Positions 24,293 to 32,134 of a stretch of 64,000 bases of DNA are shown one piece after another. Position 1 is the first letter of the stretch. Each line of letters begins with the position of its first letter. Under the pieces are notes generated by a model, which saw nothing but the letters and a program-made list of their open reading frames with translations, did no database searches and had not been told where the DNA came from. The translations under genes were made by a program, and so were the position numbers. Source of the DNA: an uncultured Ellagibacter sp. (GTDB lineage Bacteria > Actinomycetota > Coriobacteriia > Coriobacteriales > Eggerthellaceae); the NCBI RefSeq assembly GCF_934643285.1, contig NZ_CAKUBT010000010.1, positions 15,586-79,585 of the forward strand. The letters are read 5' to 3'.

Positions 24293-24757
24293 ATGACCCA
24301 AGACAAGAGACCCAGCTGGGACGAATACTTCATGACGCTTGCCAACCAGGTTGCCACGCGCACGACGTGCATGCGGCGCGGGGTGGGGGCCGTCATCGTG
24401 AAGGAGCGCCGCATCCTCGCGACGGGGTACAACGGCGTGCCTGCGGGACTTGCGCACTGCGCCGAGACTGGATGCTTGCGCCAGCAGCTCGGCGTTCCCT
24501 CGGGGCAGCGCCACGAGATTTGTCGCGGGCTCCATGCCGAGCAGAACGCGATCATCCAGGCCGCGCGCTACGGAATCAACATCGCGGGCGCCTCGATCTA
24601 CATCAACACCCAGCCCTGCGTTGTGTGCGCGAAGATGATCATCAACGCCGATATCGAGGAGATCATCTACCAAAATCCCTATCCCGACGAGCTCGCTATG
24701 TCGATGCTCGAGGAGGCGGGAATCAAGCTTCGGGTGTTCGAGCCGGCGAACAAGTAA
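24293..24757 (+). CDS. comEB: dCMP deaminase (ComEB-like)
   Basis: The 154-aa zinc enzyme should deaminate dCMP to dUMP, feeding thymidylate synthesis. The zinc/catalytic motif HAEQNAII and the second zinc pair PCVVCAK are present, with RRGVGAVIVKERRILATGYNG before them and a CAETGCLRQ stretch typical of dCMP rather than tRNA-adenosine deaminases. The length is normal. The ATG at 24293 is chosen because family similarity starts there (PSWDEYFMTLA); its ribosome site (AGGGAT) is modest, and the upstream open frame runs through repeat DNA. Confidence 0.92.
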   Translation: MTQDKRPSWDEYFMTLANQVATRTTCMRRGVGAVIVKERRILATGYNGVPAGLAHCAETGCLRQQLGVPSGQRHEICRGLHAEQNAIIQAARYGINIAGASIYINTQPCVVCAKMIINADIEEIIYQNPYPDELAMSMLEEAGIKLRVFEPANK

Positions 24758-24814
24758 AGGACTGACCTCGAAAAATACGAATCACAAGAGGAGCCTTCGC
24801 GCGGTGCCCCCAAA

Positions 24815-24861
24815 GTGAGCGGTCCCTCTTTTCGGCCAAGCGCGCGTAAATGACCGCTCAC
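24815..24861. repeat. Perfect 10-bp inverted repeat upstream of the atp operon
   Basis: GTGAGCGGTC (24815-24824) and GACCGCTCAC (24852-24861) are exact complements 27 bases apart, about 50 bases before a TATTAT box (24915-24920) that may be the atp promoter. No T-run follows on the + strand. It may be an operator or a weak terminator for the preceding gene. Confidence 0.6.
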
Positions 24862-24974
24862 CCGAAAAAAGGACGTGTTTCCTACGGCGCCTTCGCGACT
24901 CCTTCACATTCGGCTATTATACGGAAGGCTTTTAGAAGGGCGCAGTGCGCGCAGAGGGTCAAGGAAAGAAGGAC

Positions 24975-25256
24975 ATGGTAGTAGCAATCATCGTCGCGGT
25001 GCTCGTTGGACTGGTGAGCGTCATCCCGTTCAATGTGGCTATCAAGAAAATCCGCGCGGTCGATCCGACCAAGTCTTTGAATCTCCTCGGCCCTTTCCTT
25101 TTGACCATTGCCGCGTCGTTTGTCATCCTCGTCGCGGGTATGGTCGTGTGCAAGCTCGTTGCGCCTGACGTCGCGCTCGCGTATGCGGTTGCGGAACTTG
25201 TCGCATTCGTGGTCGGGGTTATTGTCTTCGGCGTGTTTTTGTCGAAGCGTCGATAG
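24975..25256 (+). CDS. Small membrane protein at the head of the ATP synthase operon (AtpI position)
   Basis: The 93-aa product has three hydrophobic segments (about 1-20, 36-58 and 66-88), a basic loop KKIRAVDPTK and a terminal KRR. Its place directly before atpB, with a 21-bp gap, is that of AtpI, a c-ring assembly or magnesium-related factor. I cannot see a specific AtpI signature, so the name is by position. ATG 24975 follows AAGGAAAGAAGGAC; GTG 24945 in the same frame would add ten polar residues. Confidence 0.65.
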   Translation: MVVAIIVAVLVGLVSVIPFNVAIKKIRAVDPTKSLNLLGPFLLTIAASFVILVAGMVVCKLVAPDVALAYAVAELVAFVVGVIVFGVFLSKRR

Positions 25257-25277
25257 AGAAGGAAAAAGGAGAGGTAC

Positions 25278-26081
25278 ATGGCTTTTGAACTAACGGGCAA
25301 TCCCCTGAACGATATCTCCGCTCCTATTGAGGAGCTCAGCGAGTCGTTCAACTCGACGCTCGTCTTCGATTTCGGCAATGGCGTCGGAATCACCCAGTAC
25401 ACCTTTTGGATGATCATCATCTGCGCGATCGTAATCGTGGGCGTGCTCGTGGGCGTGCGCAAGATCAAGGTTGTCCCCGAGGGCAAGTTCGCAGGCCTTG
25501 TGGAGTGGGGCTACGACGCAGTTCGCCGCAACATGGGCGAGGGCGCTATCGGCCATGGCTACAAGAAGCACATCCCGTTCATCGCGACCATGTTCTTCTT
25601 CATCCTCATCTCCAACGTGATCGGCCTTATCCCGGGCGCGAAGACGCCGACCGGCACCCTGTCCGTCACGTTCGCACTTGCATTGCTCTCTTTCCTGTAC
25701 TTCAACTTCTACGGCATCAAGGCCAAGGGCGGCTGGGGCTACATCAAGTCCATCGCTCCGTCGGGCCTTCCTAAGCCGATGGTTCCCATCATCTGGTTCT
25801 TCGAGTTCTTCTCCCTGGTCATCCGCCTGCTGACCCTTGCCGTTCGACTTTACGGCAACATGTTCGCCGGCCACATGATCCTCGGCATCTTCGCGATCAT
25901 GACCCAGTTCTTCATCCTCGATCTGATCTCGTTCGCCAATCCCGCAGGCGTCGCCGCGATTGCATGGGCTGTGTTCCTTATCGCCATGTACGCGCTCGAA
26001 TGCCTCGTTGCCTTCCTGCAGGCATACGTGTTCTCCGTGCTGACGGCCGTGTACGTGGGCCTCGCTCAGAGCGAGCACTAG
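25278..26081 (+). CDS. atpB: F1Fo ATP synthase subunit a
   Basis: The 267-aa integral membrane subunit provides the proton half-channels against the c ring. The essential arginine helix is visible in FSLVIRLLTLAVRLYGNMFAGHM, and the C-terminal helix in ALECLVAFLQAYVFSVLTAVYVGLA with its conserved glutamine. The N-terminal part before the first helix is short. AAAAAGGAGAGGTAC gives a strong ribosome site. A 135-bp gap with two stable hairpins separates it from atpE. Confidence 0.96.
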   Translation: MAFELTGNPLNDISAPIEELSESFNSTLVFDFGNGVGITQYTFWMIIICAIVIVGVLVGVRKIKVVPEGKFAGLVEWGYDAVRRNMGEGAIGHGYKKHIPFIATMFFFILISNVIGLIPGAKTPTGTLSVTFALALLSFLYFNFYGIKAKGGWGYIKSIAPSGLPKPMVPIIWFFEFFSLVIRLLTLAVRLYGNMFAGHMILGIFAIMTQFFILDLISFANPAGVAAIAWAVFLIAMYALECLVAFLQAYVFSVLTAVYVGLAQSEH

Positions 26082-26105
26082 AACCGCGCGGGCCGCGCCC
26101 GCATC

Positions 26106-26155
26106 GCGCCGAAAGGCGCACCGATTCGGTTTCAACGACGTTTCCGTTAGAAACG
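26106..26155 (+). promoter_or_regulatory. Paired hairpins in the atpB-atpE intercistronic region
   Basis: GCGCC-GAAA-GGCGC (26106-26119) and CGTTTC-CGTTA-GAAACG (26139-26155) lie between atpB and atpE. Neither has a following T-run, so they look like mRNA processing or stability elements that could raise c-subunit output. Confidence 0.5.
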
Positions 26156-26216
26156 CCGAGAGACATAAGTAAAGCAGTTTTTGAGAAAAGGCTCAGAAAC
26201 GAAAAAAGGAGGAAAA

Positions 26217-26435
26217 GTGGAAGCTACTCTCGTTATCGCAGCCCTGAAGGTTGTCGGCTACGGCCTCGGCACCATCGGCCCAGGCATCGGTCTTGGTCTT
26301 TGCGGCTATGGCCTGTGCGTTGGCTCTGCTCGCCAGCCCGAGCTCGCCGGCAAGCTCTTCACCAACGCGCTTATCTTCGGCGCTCTGGCTGAGGCACTCG
26401 CCCTTATCGGCTTCGTTCTTACCTTCATCTTCTAA
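26217..26435 (+). CDS. atpE: F1Fo ATP synthase subunit c
   Basis: The 72-aa hairpin proteolipid forms the rotor ring. Helix 1 has the glycine-rich TIGPGIGLGLCGYG, the polar loop is ARQPEL, and helix 2 carries the ion-binding glutamate E59 (ALAEALALIGF). The residues known to bind sodium in Ilyobacter (Gln32, Ser66) correspond to Leu26 and Ala60 here, so proton coupling is inferred. GTG 26217 is used because AAGGAGG lies four bases upstream; an ATG twelve codons earlier would put a charged tail before helix 1. Confidence 0.95.
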   Translation: MEATLVIAALKVVGYGLGTIGPGIGLGLCGYGLCVGSARQPELAGKLFTNALIFGALAEALALIGFVLTFIF

Positions 26436-26483
26436 ATCGGCTGTATCGTTTTAGAAATACACGCTGAGAGAGAAGGTGGATGA

Positions 26484-27095
26484 GTGAAAGCAAAACTGAA
26501 GACGAAGTTGGCAAAGGCCGGTGTCGCAGCTGCATCTGCAGCAAGCCTTGCATGTGCTTTCCCCACCCTCGCGTTCGCCTCTGAGGAGAAAGAAGGCATC
26601 GCGGTGCTCATTCCCGATATGAATGAGTTCATTCCGATGCTCGTTGCCTTCATCATCATTCTCATCGTGCTGGCCAAGTTCGGTTGGCCCGTGGTTGACA
26701 ACATCATCACGAAGCGCGAGAGCACCATCAAGGAAGCCCTTAAGAAGTCTGAGGAAGCCCAGGTAGAAGCCGAGCGCACGCTTGCCGAGTACAAGCGCCA
26801 GCTCGAGGAAGCCAAGGCTCAGTCCGCGAAGATCATCGCGGATGCGAAGGCTACGGGCGAGGCTGTCAAGGCCGACATCACCAACAAGGCCCAGGCTGAG
26901 TCTGCCCAGATGATCGAAAAGGCTCGCGGTGCGATCGAGGCCGAGAAGAAGGCCGCTGTCGCCGAGCTGCAGGGTTCTATCGCCGATCTGTCCGTCGACG
27001 TGGCTTCTCGCCTTGTCGGCCACGACCTGAACGACGATGAGCACCGCAAGATCATCGAGCATTACGTGACCGAGGCGGGCAGTTTCAATGCCTAA
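26484..27095 (+). CDS. atpF: F1Fo ATP synthase subunit b, with signal-peptide-like N-terminus
   Basis: The 203-aa stator subunit has its membrane helix at about residues 47-67 (FIPMLVAFIIILIVLAKFGWPVVDNI) followed by a long charged coiled coil (KRESTIKEALKKSEEAQVEAERTL onward) that reaches to F1. Unusually, residues 1-32 look like a signal peptide (five lysines, an alanine-rich core, PTLAFAS) before the true membrane helix. The start is GTG 26484 after AGAAGGTGG; an ATG four bases earlier is out of frame. The stop overlaps atpH by eight bases. Confidence 0.95.
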   Translation: MKAKLKTKLAKAGVAAASAASLACAFPTLAFASEEKEGIAVLIPDMNEFIPMLVAFIIILIVLAKFGWPVVDNIITKRESTIKEALKKSEEAQVEAERTLAEYKRQLEEAKAQSAKIIADAKATGEAVKADITNKAQAESAQMIEKARGAIEAEKKAAVAELQGSIADLSVDVASRLVGHDLNDDEHRKIIEHYVTEAGSFNA

Positions 27096-27666
27096 TAACC
27101 GCCTCATCACCAAAGAGAAGATCGCCGCGTACGCATCGGTACTCCTCGATGCCGCGAACACTTCCGGCGGCCAAGACGCTGTTCTCGAAGTGCGCGAACA
27201 GGCGGAGAAGATCGTCTCCGTGATGCGGACGAATGTCGATCTTTCAGGCGCTCTGGAAGACGCGGCGTACACGCCCGAACAGAGGGCCCAGATTGCACGT
27301 GCGGCTTTTGCGCAGTGCAACCCTGCTTTCACCGAGGTTCTGGCCGTCATGGCAGAGCGCGGTGAGATCAAGTTGCTCCCGCAGGTCCGTGCAAGCTACG
27401 AAAACCAGGTGGAAACCAAGCTCAACCTGTGCATCCTCGATGTGACCACGGTTGTTGAGCTCGATGACCATCTGCGCGACATCATCAAGCAAAAAGCCGA
27501 ATCCGAGCTGGGCATGAAGGTCGTTCTTCGCGAGCGCATCGACAAGTCCATCTTGGGCGGCATCATCATGAGCGCGGGCGACAAGCGCATTGACGCGAGC
27601 GTGGCTAGCCAGCTCAACAATGCGCGCATCGTGCTGAAGAAGAAAACAGATGGAGGTGAATGCTAG
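27088..27666 (+). CDS. atpH: F1Fo ATP synthase subunit delta
   Basis: The 192-aa peripheral-stalk subunit joins b to the top of the alpha3beta3 head. The N-terminal helical domain (AYASVLLDAANTSGGQ) and the conserved C-terminal GMKVVLRERIDKSILGGIIMSAGDKRIDASV are in place. Length is standard. It starts within the end of atpF and its final base is shared with the atpA start, showing tight coupling. Confidence 0.94.
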   Translation: MPNNRLITKEKIAAYASVLLDAANTSGGQDAVLEVREQAEKIVSVMRTNVDLSGALEDAAYTPEQRAQIARAAFAQCNPAFTEVLAVMAERGEIKLLPQVRASYENQVETKLNLCILDVTTVVELDDHLRDIIKQKAESELGMKVVLRERIDKSILGGIIMSAGDKRIDASVASQLNNARIVLKKKTDGGEC

Positions 27667-29231
27667 TGACTGAAATTACCGCACAGTCCATTGACGAAGC
27701 GCTGCGTAAGCAGTTGGCCTCCCTTGAAGTGAGCGTTGATTCCCGCGAGGTCGGTACCGTCATCCAGGTCGGCGACGGCATCGCTCGTGTTGACGGTCTG
27801 AAGAACGCGATGGCTGGCGAGCTTCTCGAGTTCGTCGGATCCAACGGTAAGACCGTGTTCGGCTTGGCCCAGAACCTCGAAGAGGATGAGGTCGGCGCCG
27901 TTCTTCTCGGTGACGTCACCGCAATCAAGGAAAATGATCAGGTCCGCACCACGGGCCGCATCATGGAGGTTCCGTCCGGCAAAGGCCTGCTCGGCCGCGT
28001 CGTGAACCCGCTCGGCATGCCGATTGACGGCAAGGGCGAGATCGAGGCCGAAGGCACCCGCCCGGTCGAGTTCAAGGCCCCTGGCGTTATCAGCCGTAAG
28101 CCTGTTCACGAGCCGATGCAGACCGGCATCATGGCTATCGACTCCATGATCCCTATCGGACGTGGCCAGCGCGAGCTTATCATTGGCGACCGCCAGACCG
28201 GTAAGACCGCTATCGCCATCGACGCCATCATCAACCAAAAAGACGAAGACATGATCTGCATCTATGTTGCGATCGGTCAGAAGGCTTCTACGGTTGCCGG
28301 CGTTATGGAGACCCTCGAGCGTTACGACGCCATGAAGTACACGATCATCGTGTCTGCAACGGCTGCTGATTCCGCTCCGCTGCAGTACATCGCGCCTATG
28401 GCCGGTGCTGCAATGGGCGAGTACTTCGTCTACAACGGCGAAGACGGCAAGCCCGCAGGCCCGGAGAACCCGGGACGCCATGTGCTCATCATCTACGATG
28501 ACTTGTCCAAGCAGGCGGTGGCCTACCGACAGATGTCGCTGACCCTTCGTCGCCCGCCGGGACGCGAAGCATATCCTGGCGACATCTTCTACCTGCATTC
28601 TCGCCTGCTCGAACGTGCAGTCAAGATGTCCGACGAGTACGGCCGCGGCTCCATGACGGCTCTGCCGATCATCGAGACCCAGGCTGGCGACGTCTCCGCT
28701 TACATTCCGACCAACGTGATTTCCATTACCGACGGCCAGATCTTCTTGTCCACGGACCTGTTCTTCCAGGGCCAGCGACCGGCAGTCAACGTTGGTATCT
28801 CGGTTTCCCGCGTTGGCGGCTCCGCTCAGACCAAGGCTATGAAGTCCGTCGCAGGCACCCTGCGCCTCGACTTGGCCGCTTACCGCGAGCTGCAGGCGTT
28901 CACGCAGTTCGGCAGCGACCTCGACAAGGCGACCCAGGATCAGCTGAACCGCGGCGCTCACATGACCGAGCTTCTGAAGCAGGGTCGTTACGTCCCGATG
29001 CCCTTCTATGATCAGGCTATCGCCATCTATGCTGGCGGTAACGGCTACCTCGACGATATCCCGGTTGCCGATGTTGTTCGCTTCCGTGGTGAGCTCATCG
29101 AGTACCTGCATGCGTCTAAGCCTGCCATCGTTGAGAGCGTCAAGACCGAGAAGAAGTTCACCGACGAGACCAAGACCGAGCTGAATGCCGCTATCGAGGC
29201 GTTCAAGACCCAGTTTTCGCCTTCGGTGTAA
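27666..29231 (+). CDS. atpA: F1Fo ATP synthase subunit alpha
   Basis: The 521-aa non-catalytic nucleotide-binding subunit has Walker A GDRQTGKTAIAID, the family signature PAVNVGISVSRVGGSAQ and the C-terminal helical domain with AYRELQAFTQFGSDLD. GTG 27666 is preferred over ATG 27660 because GGAGGTG then lies six bases upstream and the product starts VTEITAQSIDEAL; both are possible. Confidence 0.96.
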   Translation: MTEITAQSIDEALRKQLASLEVSVDSREVGTVIQVGDGIARVDGLKNAMAGELLEFVGSNGKTVFGLAQNLEEDEVGAVLLGDVTAIKENDQVRTTGRIMEVPSGKGLLGRVVNPLGMPIDGKGEIEAEGTRPVEFKAPGVISRKPVHEPMQTGIMAIDSMIPIGRGQRELIIGDRQTGKTAIAIDAIINQKDEDMICIYVAIGQKASTVAGVMETLERYDAMKYTIIVSATAADSAPLQYIAPMAGAAMGEYFVYNGEDGKPAGPENPGRHVLIIYDDLSKQAVAYRQMSLTLRRPPGREAYPGDIFYLHSRLLERAVKMSDEYGRGSMTALPIIETQAGDVSAYIPTNVISITDGQIFLSTDLFFQGQRPAVNVGISVSRVGGSAQTKAMKSVAGTLRLDLAAYRELQAFTQFGSDLDKATQDQLNRGAHMTELLKQGRYVPMPFYDQAIAIYAGGNGYLDDIPVADVVRFRGELIEYLHASKPAIVESVKTEKKFTDETKTELNAAIEAFKTQFSPSV

Positions 29232-29243
29232 GGTAGGTATCAT

Positions 29244-30182
29244 ATGCCCAACCTTCACGACATAGAAAGGCGAATCAACTCCGTCACCTCGACGAAGCAG
29301 ATTACGCGCACGATGGAGATGGTCGCGGCGGCGAAGATCCGTCGCGCCACCGACCGTGTGTTCAATGCGCTTCCTTGGGCTAACTGCATCTCCGACATGC
29401 TGATCAGCACGGCGAAATACGCCCCGCTCGATTCCGAGCCTCTGCTGATCACGCATGACGAGGTGAAGCGTGCCGTCGTCGTTGTGGTCACGTCGGATCG
29501 TGGGCTTGCAGGCGGTTTCAACAGCAACGTGCTCCGCGAAGCCGAGAAGCTTATCAAGGCGAAGGAAAAGCAGGGCATCGAGGTTGAGGTTATCGCTTGC
29601 GGCAAGAAGGCCATCGGCTATTTCAACTACCGTGGTGTCAAACCGATTTTCGAGTTCCGCGATCTGTCCGCAGATCCTACTTACGAAGAGGCTGCAGAGA
29701 TTTCGGCCTACATCGGCGAAGGCTACAACCATGGCTACGAGAACGGGCAGATTGACGAGGTTACCCTCGTGTTCAATCATGCCAAGAACGGTGCCGAGCA
29801 GACGCTCGTCGTGCAGCAGGTTCTGCCGATCAACATGATGAGCTTCGCCGAGGTACTTGGTTTGGAGCCGAAGGAAGAGGATGTCCTCGAGCCTTATCGC
29901 GATGGGGAGAAGAAGATTCCCGGCGATGTGGACTTCGAGCCCGATGCTGCAACCGTTATGCACCAGCTCATGGTGGCGTACCTGCGCAACACGTTCTACT
30001 ACGCGCTGATTGATTCAGCCGCAGCAGAGCAGGGCGCTCGTCGTACGGCTATGAAGTCGGCGACCGACAACGCTACTGAGATGGCCGAAACGTTGACCAG
30101 ACTGTACAACCGCGTCCGTCAGGGCGCCATTACGACCGAGATTTCGGAAATCGTCGGTGGCGCAGCGGCTTTGGAGGATTAA
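29244..30182 (+). CDS. atpG: F1Fo ATP synthase subunit gamma
   Basis: The 312-aa central shaft has the two long terminal helices of the family: N-terminal DIERRINSVTSTKQITRTMEMVAAAKI and C-terminal ARRTAMKSATDNATEMAETLTRLYNRVRQGAITTEISEIVGGAAAL. Between them is the Rossmann-like domain with VVVVTSDRGLAGGFN. An insert around residues 205-225 (EPKEEDVLEPYRDGEKK) makes it slightly longer than the usual 285-295. The spacing to atpD is two bases. Confidence 0.95.
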   Translation: MPNLHDIERRINSVTSTKQITRTMEMVAAAKIRRATDRVFNALPWANCISDMLISTAKYAPLDSEPLLITHDEVKRAVVVVVTSDRGLAGGFNSNVLREAEKLIKAKEKQGIEVEVIACGKKAIGYFNYRGVKPIFEFRDLSADPTYEEAAEISAYIGEGYNHGYENGQIDEVTLVFNHAKNGAEQTLVVQQVLPINMMSFAEVLGLEPKEEDVLEPYRDGEKKIPGDVDFEPDAATVMHQLMVAYLRNTFYYALIDSAAAEQGARRTAMKSATDNATEMAETLTRLYNRVRQGAITTEISEIVGGAAALED

Positions 30183-30184
30183 AT

Positions 30185-31642
30185 ATGAGTGAACATTTGC
30201 TTACAAGAGAGGAGCTCGAGGCCAGCAAGGGCGCTACCGGCCGCATTGTGCGTATCGTCGGTCCTGTTGTCGACGTGGAATTCCCCGCGGAATCCATGCC
30301 GGGAATCTACAACGCTCTTACGGTTGACGCGAAGACGCTCGCGGGCGACATGCATGTCGTTCTCGAAGTCGAAACGCATCTCCCTGGCAACCTCGTCCGC
30401 TCCGTCGCTATGAGCTCGACTGACGGTCTGGTTCGTGGCCTCGAGGTGCTCGACACCGGTCATCCGATCATGATGCCGGTTGGCAACGAGACCCTCGGCC
30501 GCATCTGGAACGTCATGGGCGAGCCTGTTGACGAGAAGCCGATGCCCGATGTGACCGGCTACATGCCGATTCACCGCCCGGCCCCCGATTACGATCAGCT
30601 GTCCACCAAGACGGAGATCTTCGAGACCGGCATCAAGGCCATCGACCTCATCGAGCCGTTCATCAAGGGCGGCAAGACCGGCCTGTTCGGCGGCGCAGGC
30701 GTCGGCAAGACCGTTATCATCCAGGAGCTCATCAACAACCTCGCTCAGGAGCACGGCGGCACGTCCGTGTTCACCGGCGTAGGCGAGCGTACCCGTGAGG
30801 GTACCGACCTGTTCCTCGAGATGAGCGACTCCGGCGTTATCAACAAGACCTGCTTGGTTTACGGTCAGATGAATGAGCCGCCGGGAGCGCGTCTGCGCGT
30901 CGGCCTCGCTGGCCTGACCGAAGCCGAGTACTTCCGTGATCAGGGCCAGGACGTGCTTCTGTTCGTGGACAACATCTTCCGCTTCACCCAGGCTGGTTCC
31001 GAGGTGTCCGCACTTCTCGGCCGTATGCCTTCCGCTGTAGGCTATCAGCCGACGCTGGCTACCGAGATGGGCGACCTCCAGGAGCGCATTACCTCGACCG
31101 CAACCGGTTCCATCACCTCGGTGCAGGCCGTCTACGTTCCTGCTGACGACTTGACCGACCCGGCTCCGGCCACCACGTTCACGCACCTCGATGCGAAGAC
31201 GGTTCTTTCCCGTTCCATCGCTGAGCTCGGCATCTATCCGGCCGTCGACCCGCTGGAGTCCACCTCCCGCGCACTCGACCCGCAGATCGTCGGCGAGGAG
31301 CACTACCGCGTGGCTGTCGGCATCCAGGAGCTCCTGCAGAACTACAAGGACCTCCAGGACATCATCGCCATCCTTGGTATGGACGAGCTTTCCGAAGAGC
31401 AGAAGCTGATCGTGAACCGTGCCCGTAAGGCGCAGCAGTTCTTCGGCCAGTGCTTCCATGTGGCCAAGCAGTTCACCGGCCTCGACGGCAAGTACGTCAA
31501 GCTCGAGGACACCATCCGTTCGTTCGGTGATATCCTCGACGGCAAGTGCGATGAGATTCCTGAGCAGTTCTTCCGTCTGAAGGGCTCCATCGACGAGGTG
31601 TACGCTGCTTACAACGAGTCGAAGGAAAAAGCCAATGCCTAA
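30185..31642 (+). CDS. atpD: F1Fo ATP synthase subunit beta
   Basis: The 485-aa catalytic subunit has Walker A GGAGVGKTV, the catalytic glutamate in GVGERTREG, Walker B VLLFVDNIFRFTQAGSEVS and the ALLGRMPSAVGYQPTL signature. The C-terminal DELSEE is the DELSEED-type lever contacting gamma. TTGGAGGATTAAAT precedes the ATG. It overlaps atpC by eight bases. Confidence 0.97.
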   Translation: MSEHLLTREELEASKGATGRIVRIVGPVVDVEFPAESMPGIYNALTVDAKTLAGDMHVVLEVETHLPGNLVRSVAMSSTDGLVRGLEVLDTGHPIMMPVGNETLGRIWNVMGEPVDEKPMPDVTGYMPIHRPAPDYDQLSTKTEIFETGIKAIDLIEPFIKGGKTGLFGGAGVGKTVIIQELINNLAQEHGGTSVFTGVGERTREGTDLFLEMSDSGVINKTCLVYGQMNEPPGARLRVGLAGLTEAEYFRDQGQDVLLFVDNIFRFTQAGSEVSALLGRMPSAVGYQPTLATEMGDLQERITSTATGSITSVQAVYVPADDLTDPAPATTFTHLDAKTVLSRSIAELGIYPAVDPLESTSRALDPQIVGEEHYRVAVGIQELLQNYKDLQDIIAILGMDELSEEQKLIVNRARKAQQFFGQCFHVAKQFTGLDGKYVKLEDTIRSFGDILDGKCDEIPEQFFRLKGSIDEVYAAYNESKEKANA

Positions 31643-32066
31643 ATTCCGTTGCACGGTGGCTATTCCGACCCGCGAGTTGTTCCACGGCGAGATCGAGTAC
31701 GCTCAGATCCCGGGCAGTGAGGGCGACCTCGGCGTTATGGCCGGCCATGAGATGTTCGTGTGCACCAACCGCCCTGGCGTGTTGACGCTGACGCTCGATG
31801 AGGCTGGCAAGGATAAGCGCTACTTTGTGACGTACGGCGGATTCGCCCAGGTGCTCGACAACAACCTGTCCGTCCTTGCTCGCATGGGCAAGGACGTCGA
31901 CAGCATCGATGTCGAGGAACTCACCACTAAAGCGGCGAAGCTTCGTGAGGCTATCGCTCAGCTCGAGGGCAAGGGCGATGACCAATCGACGGCTCTGCTG
32001 GAAACGCACCGCACCAAGCTGGAGTGGTACGATCTTCAGCTCAAGGCTGTTGGTGCTGTGAAGTAG
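31635..32066 (+). CDS. atpC: F1Fo ATP synthase subunit epsilon
   Basis: The 143-aa subunit has the N-terminal beta-sandwich (IPTRELFHGEIEYAQIPGSEGDLGVMAGH) and a C-terminal two-helix region (from about residue 93) that can act as a brake on ATP hydrolysis. It is the last gene of the atp operon, and a strong bidirectional terminator follows 26 bases later. Confidence 0.95.
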   Translation: MPKFRCTVAIPTRELFHGEIEYAQIPGSEGDLGVMAGHEMFVCTNRPGVLTLTLDEAGKDKRYFVTYGGFAQVLDNNLSVLARMGKDVDSIDVEELTTKAAKLREAIAQLEGKGDDQSTALLETHRTKLEWYDLQLKAVGAVK

Positions 32067-32092
32067 GCTTATCGCAGCCATCACTTGAAAAG

Positions 32093-32129
32093 AAAAGGCC
32101 GACTCCCGATGAGGGGGTCGGCCTTTTTG
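32093..32129. terminator. Bidirectional terminator between atpC and the CobW-type gene
   Basis: A 13-bp stem (32095-32107 with about 32113-32125) is preceded by AAAA and followed by TTTTT, so it can end both the atp operon on the + strand and the convergent gene on the - strand. Confidence 0.92.
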
Positions 32130-32134
32130 TTCGC

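Noticed and set aside
27660..27665. ATG 27660 as the atpA start
   Set aside because: It is possible, but leaves only about three bases between the GGAGG site and the start; GTG 27666 has normal spacing and one-base overlap with atpH.
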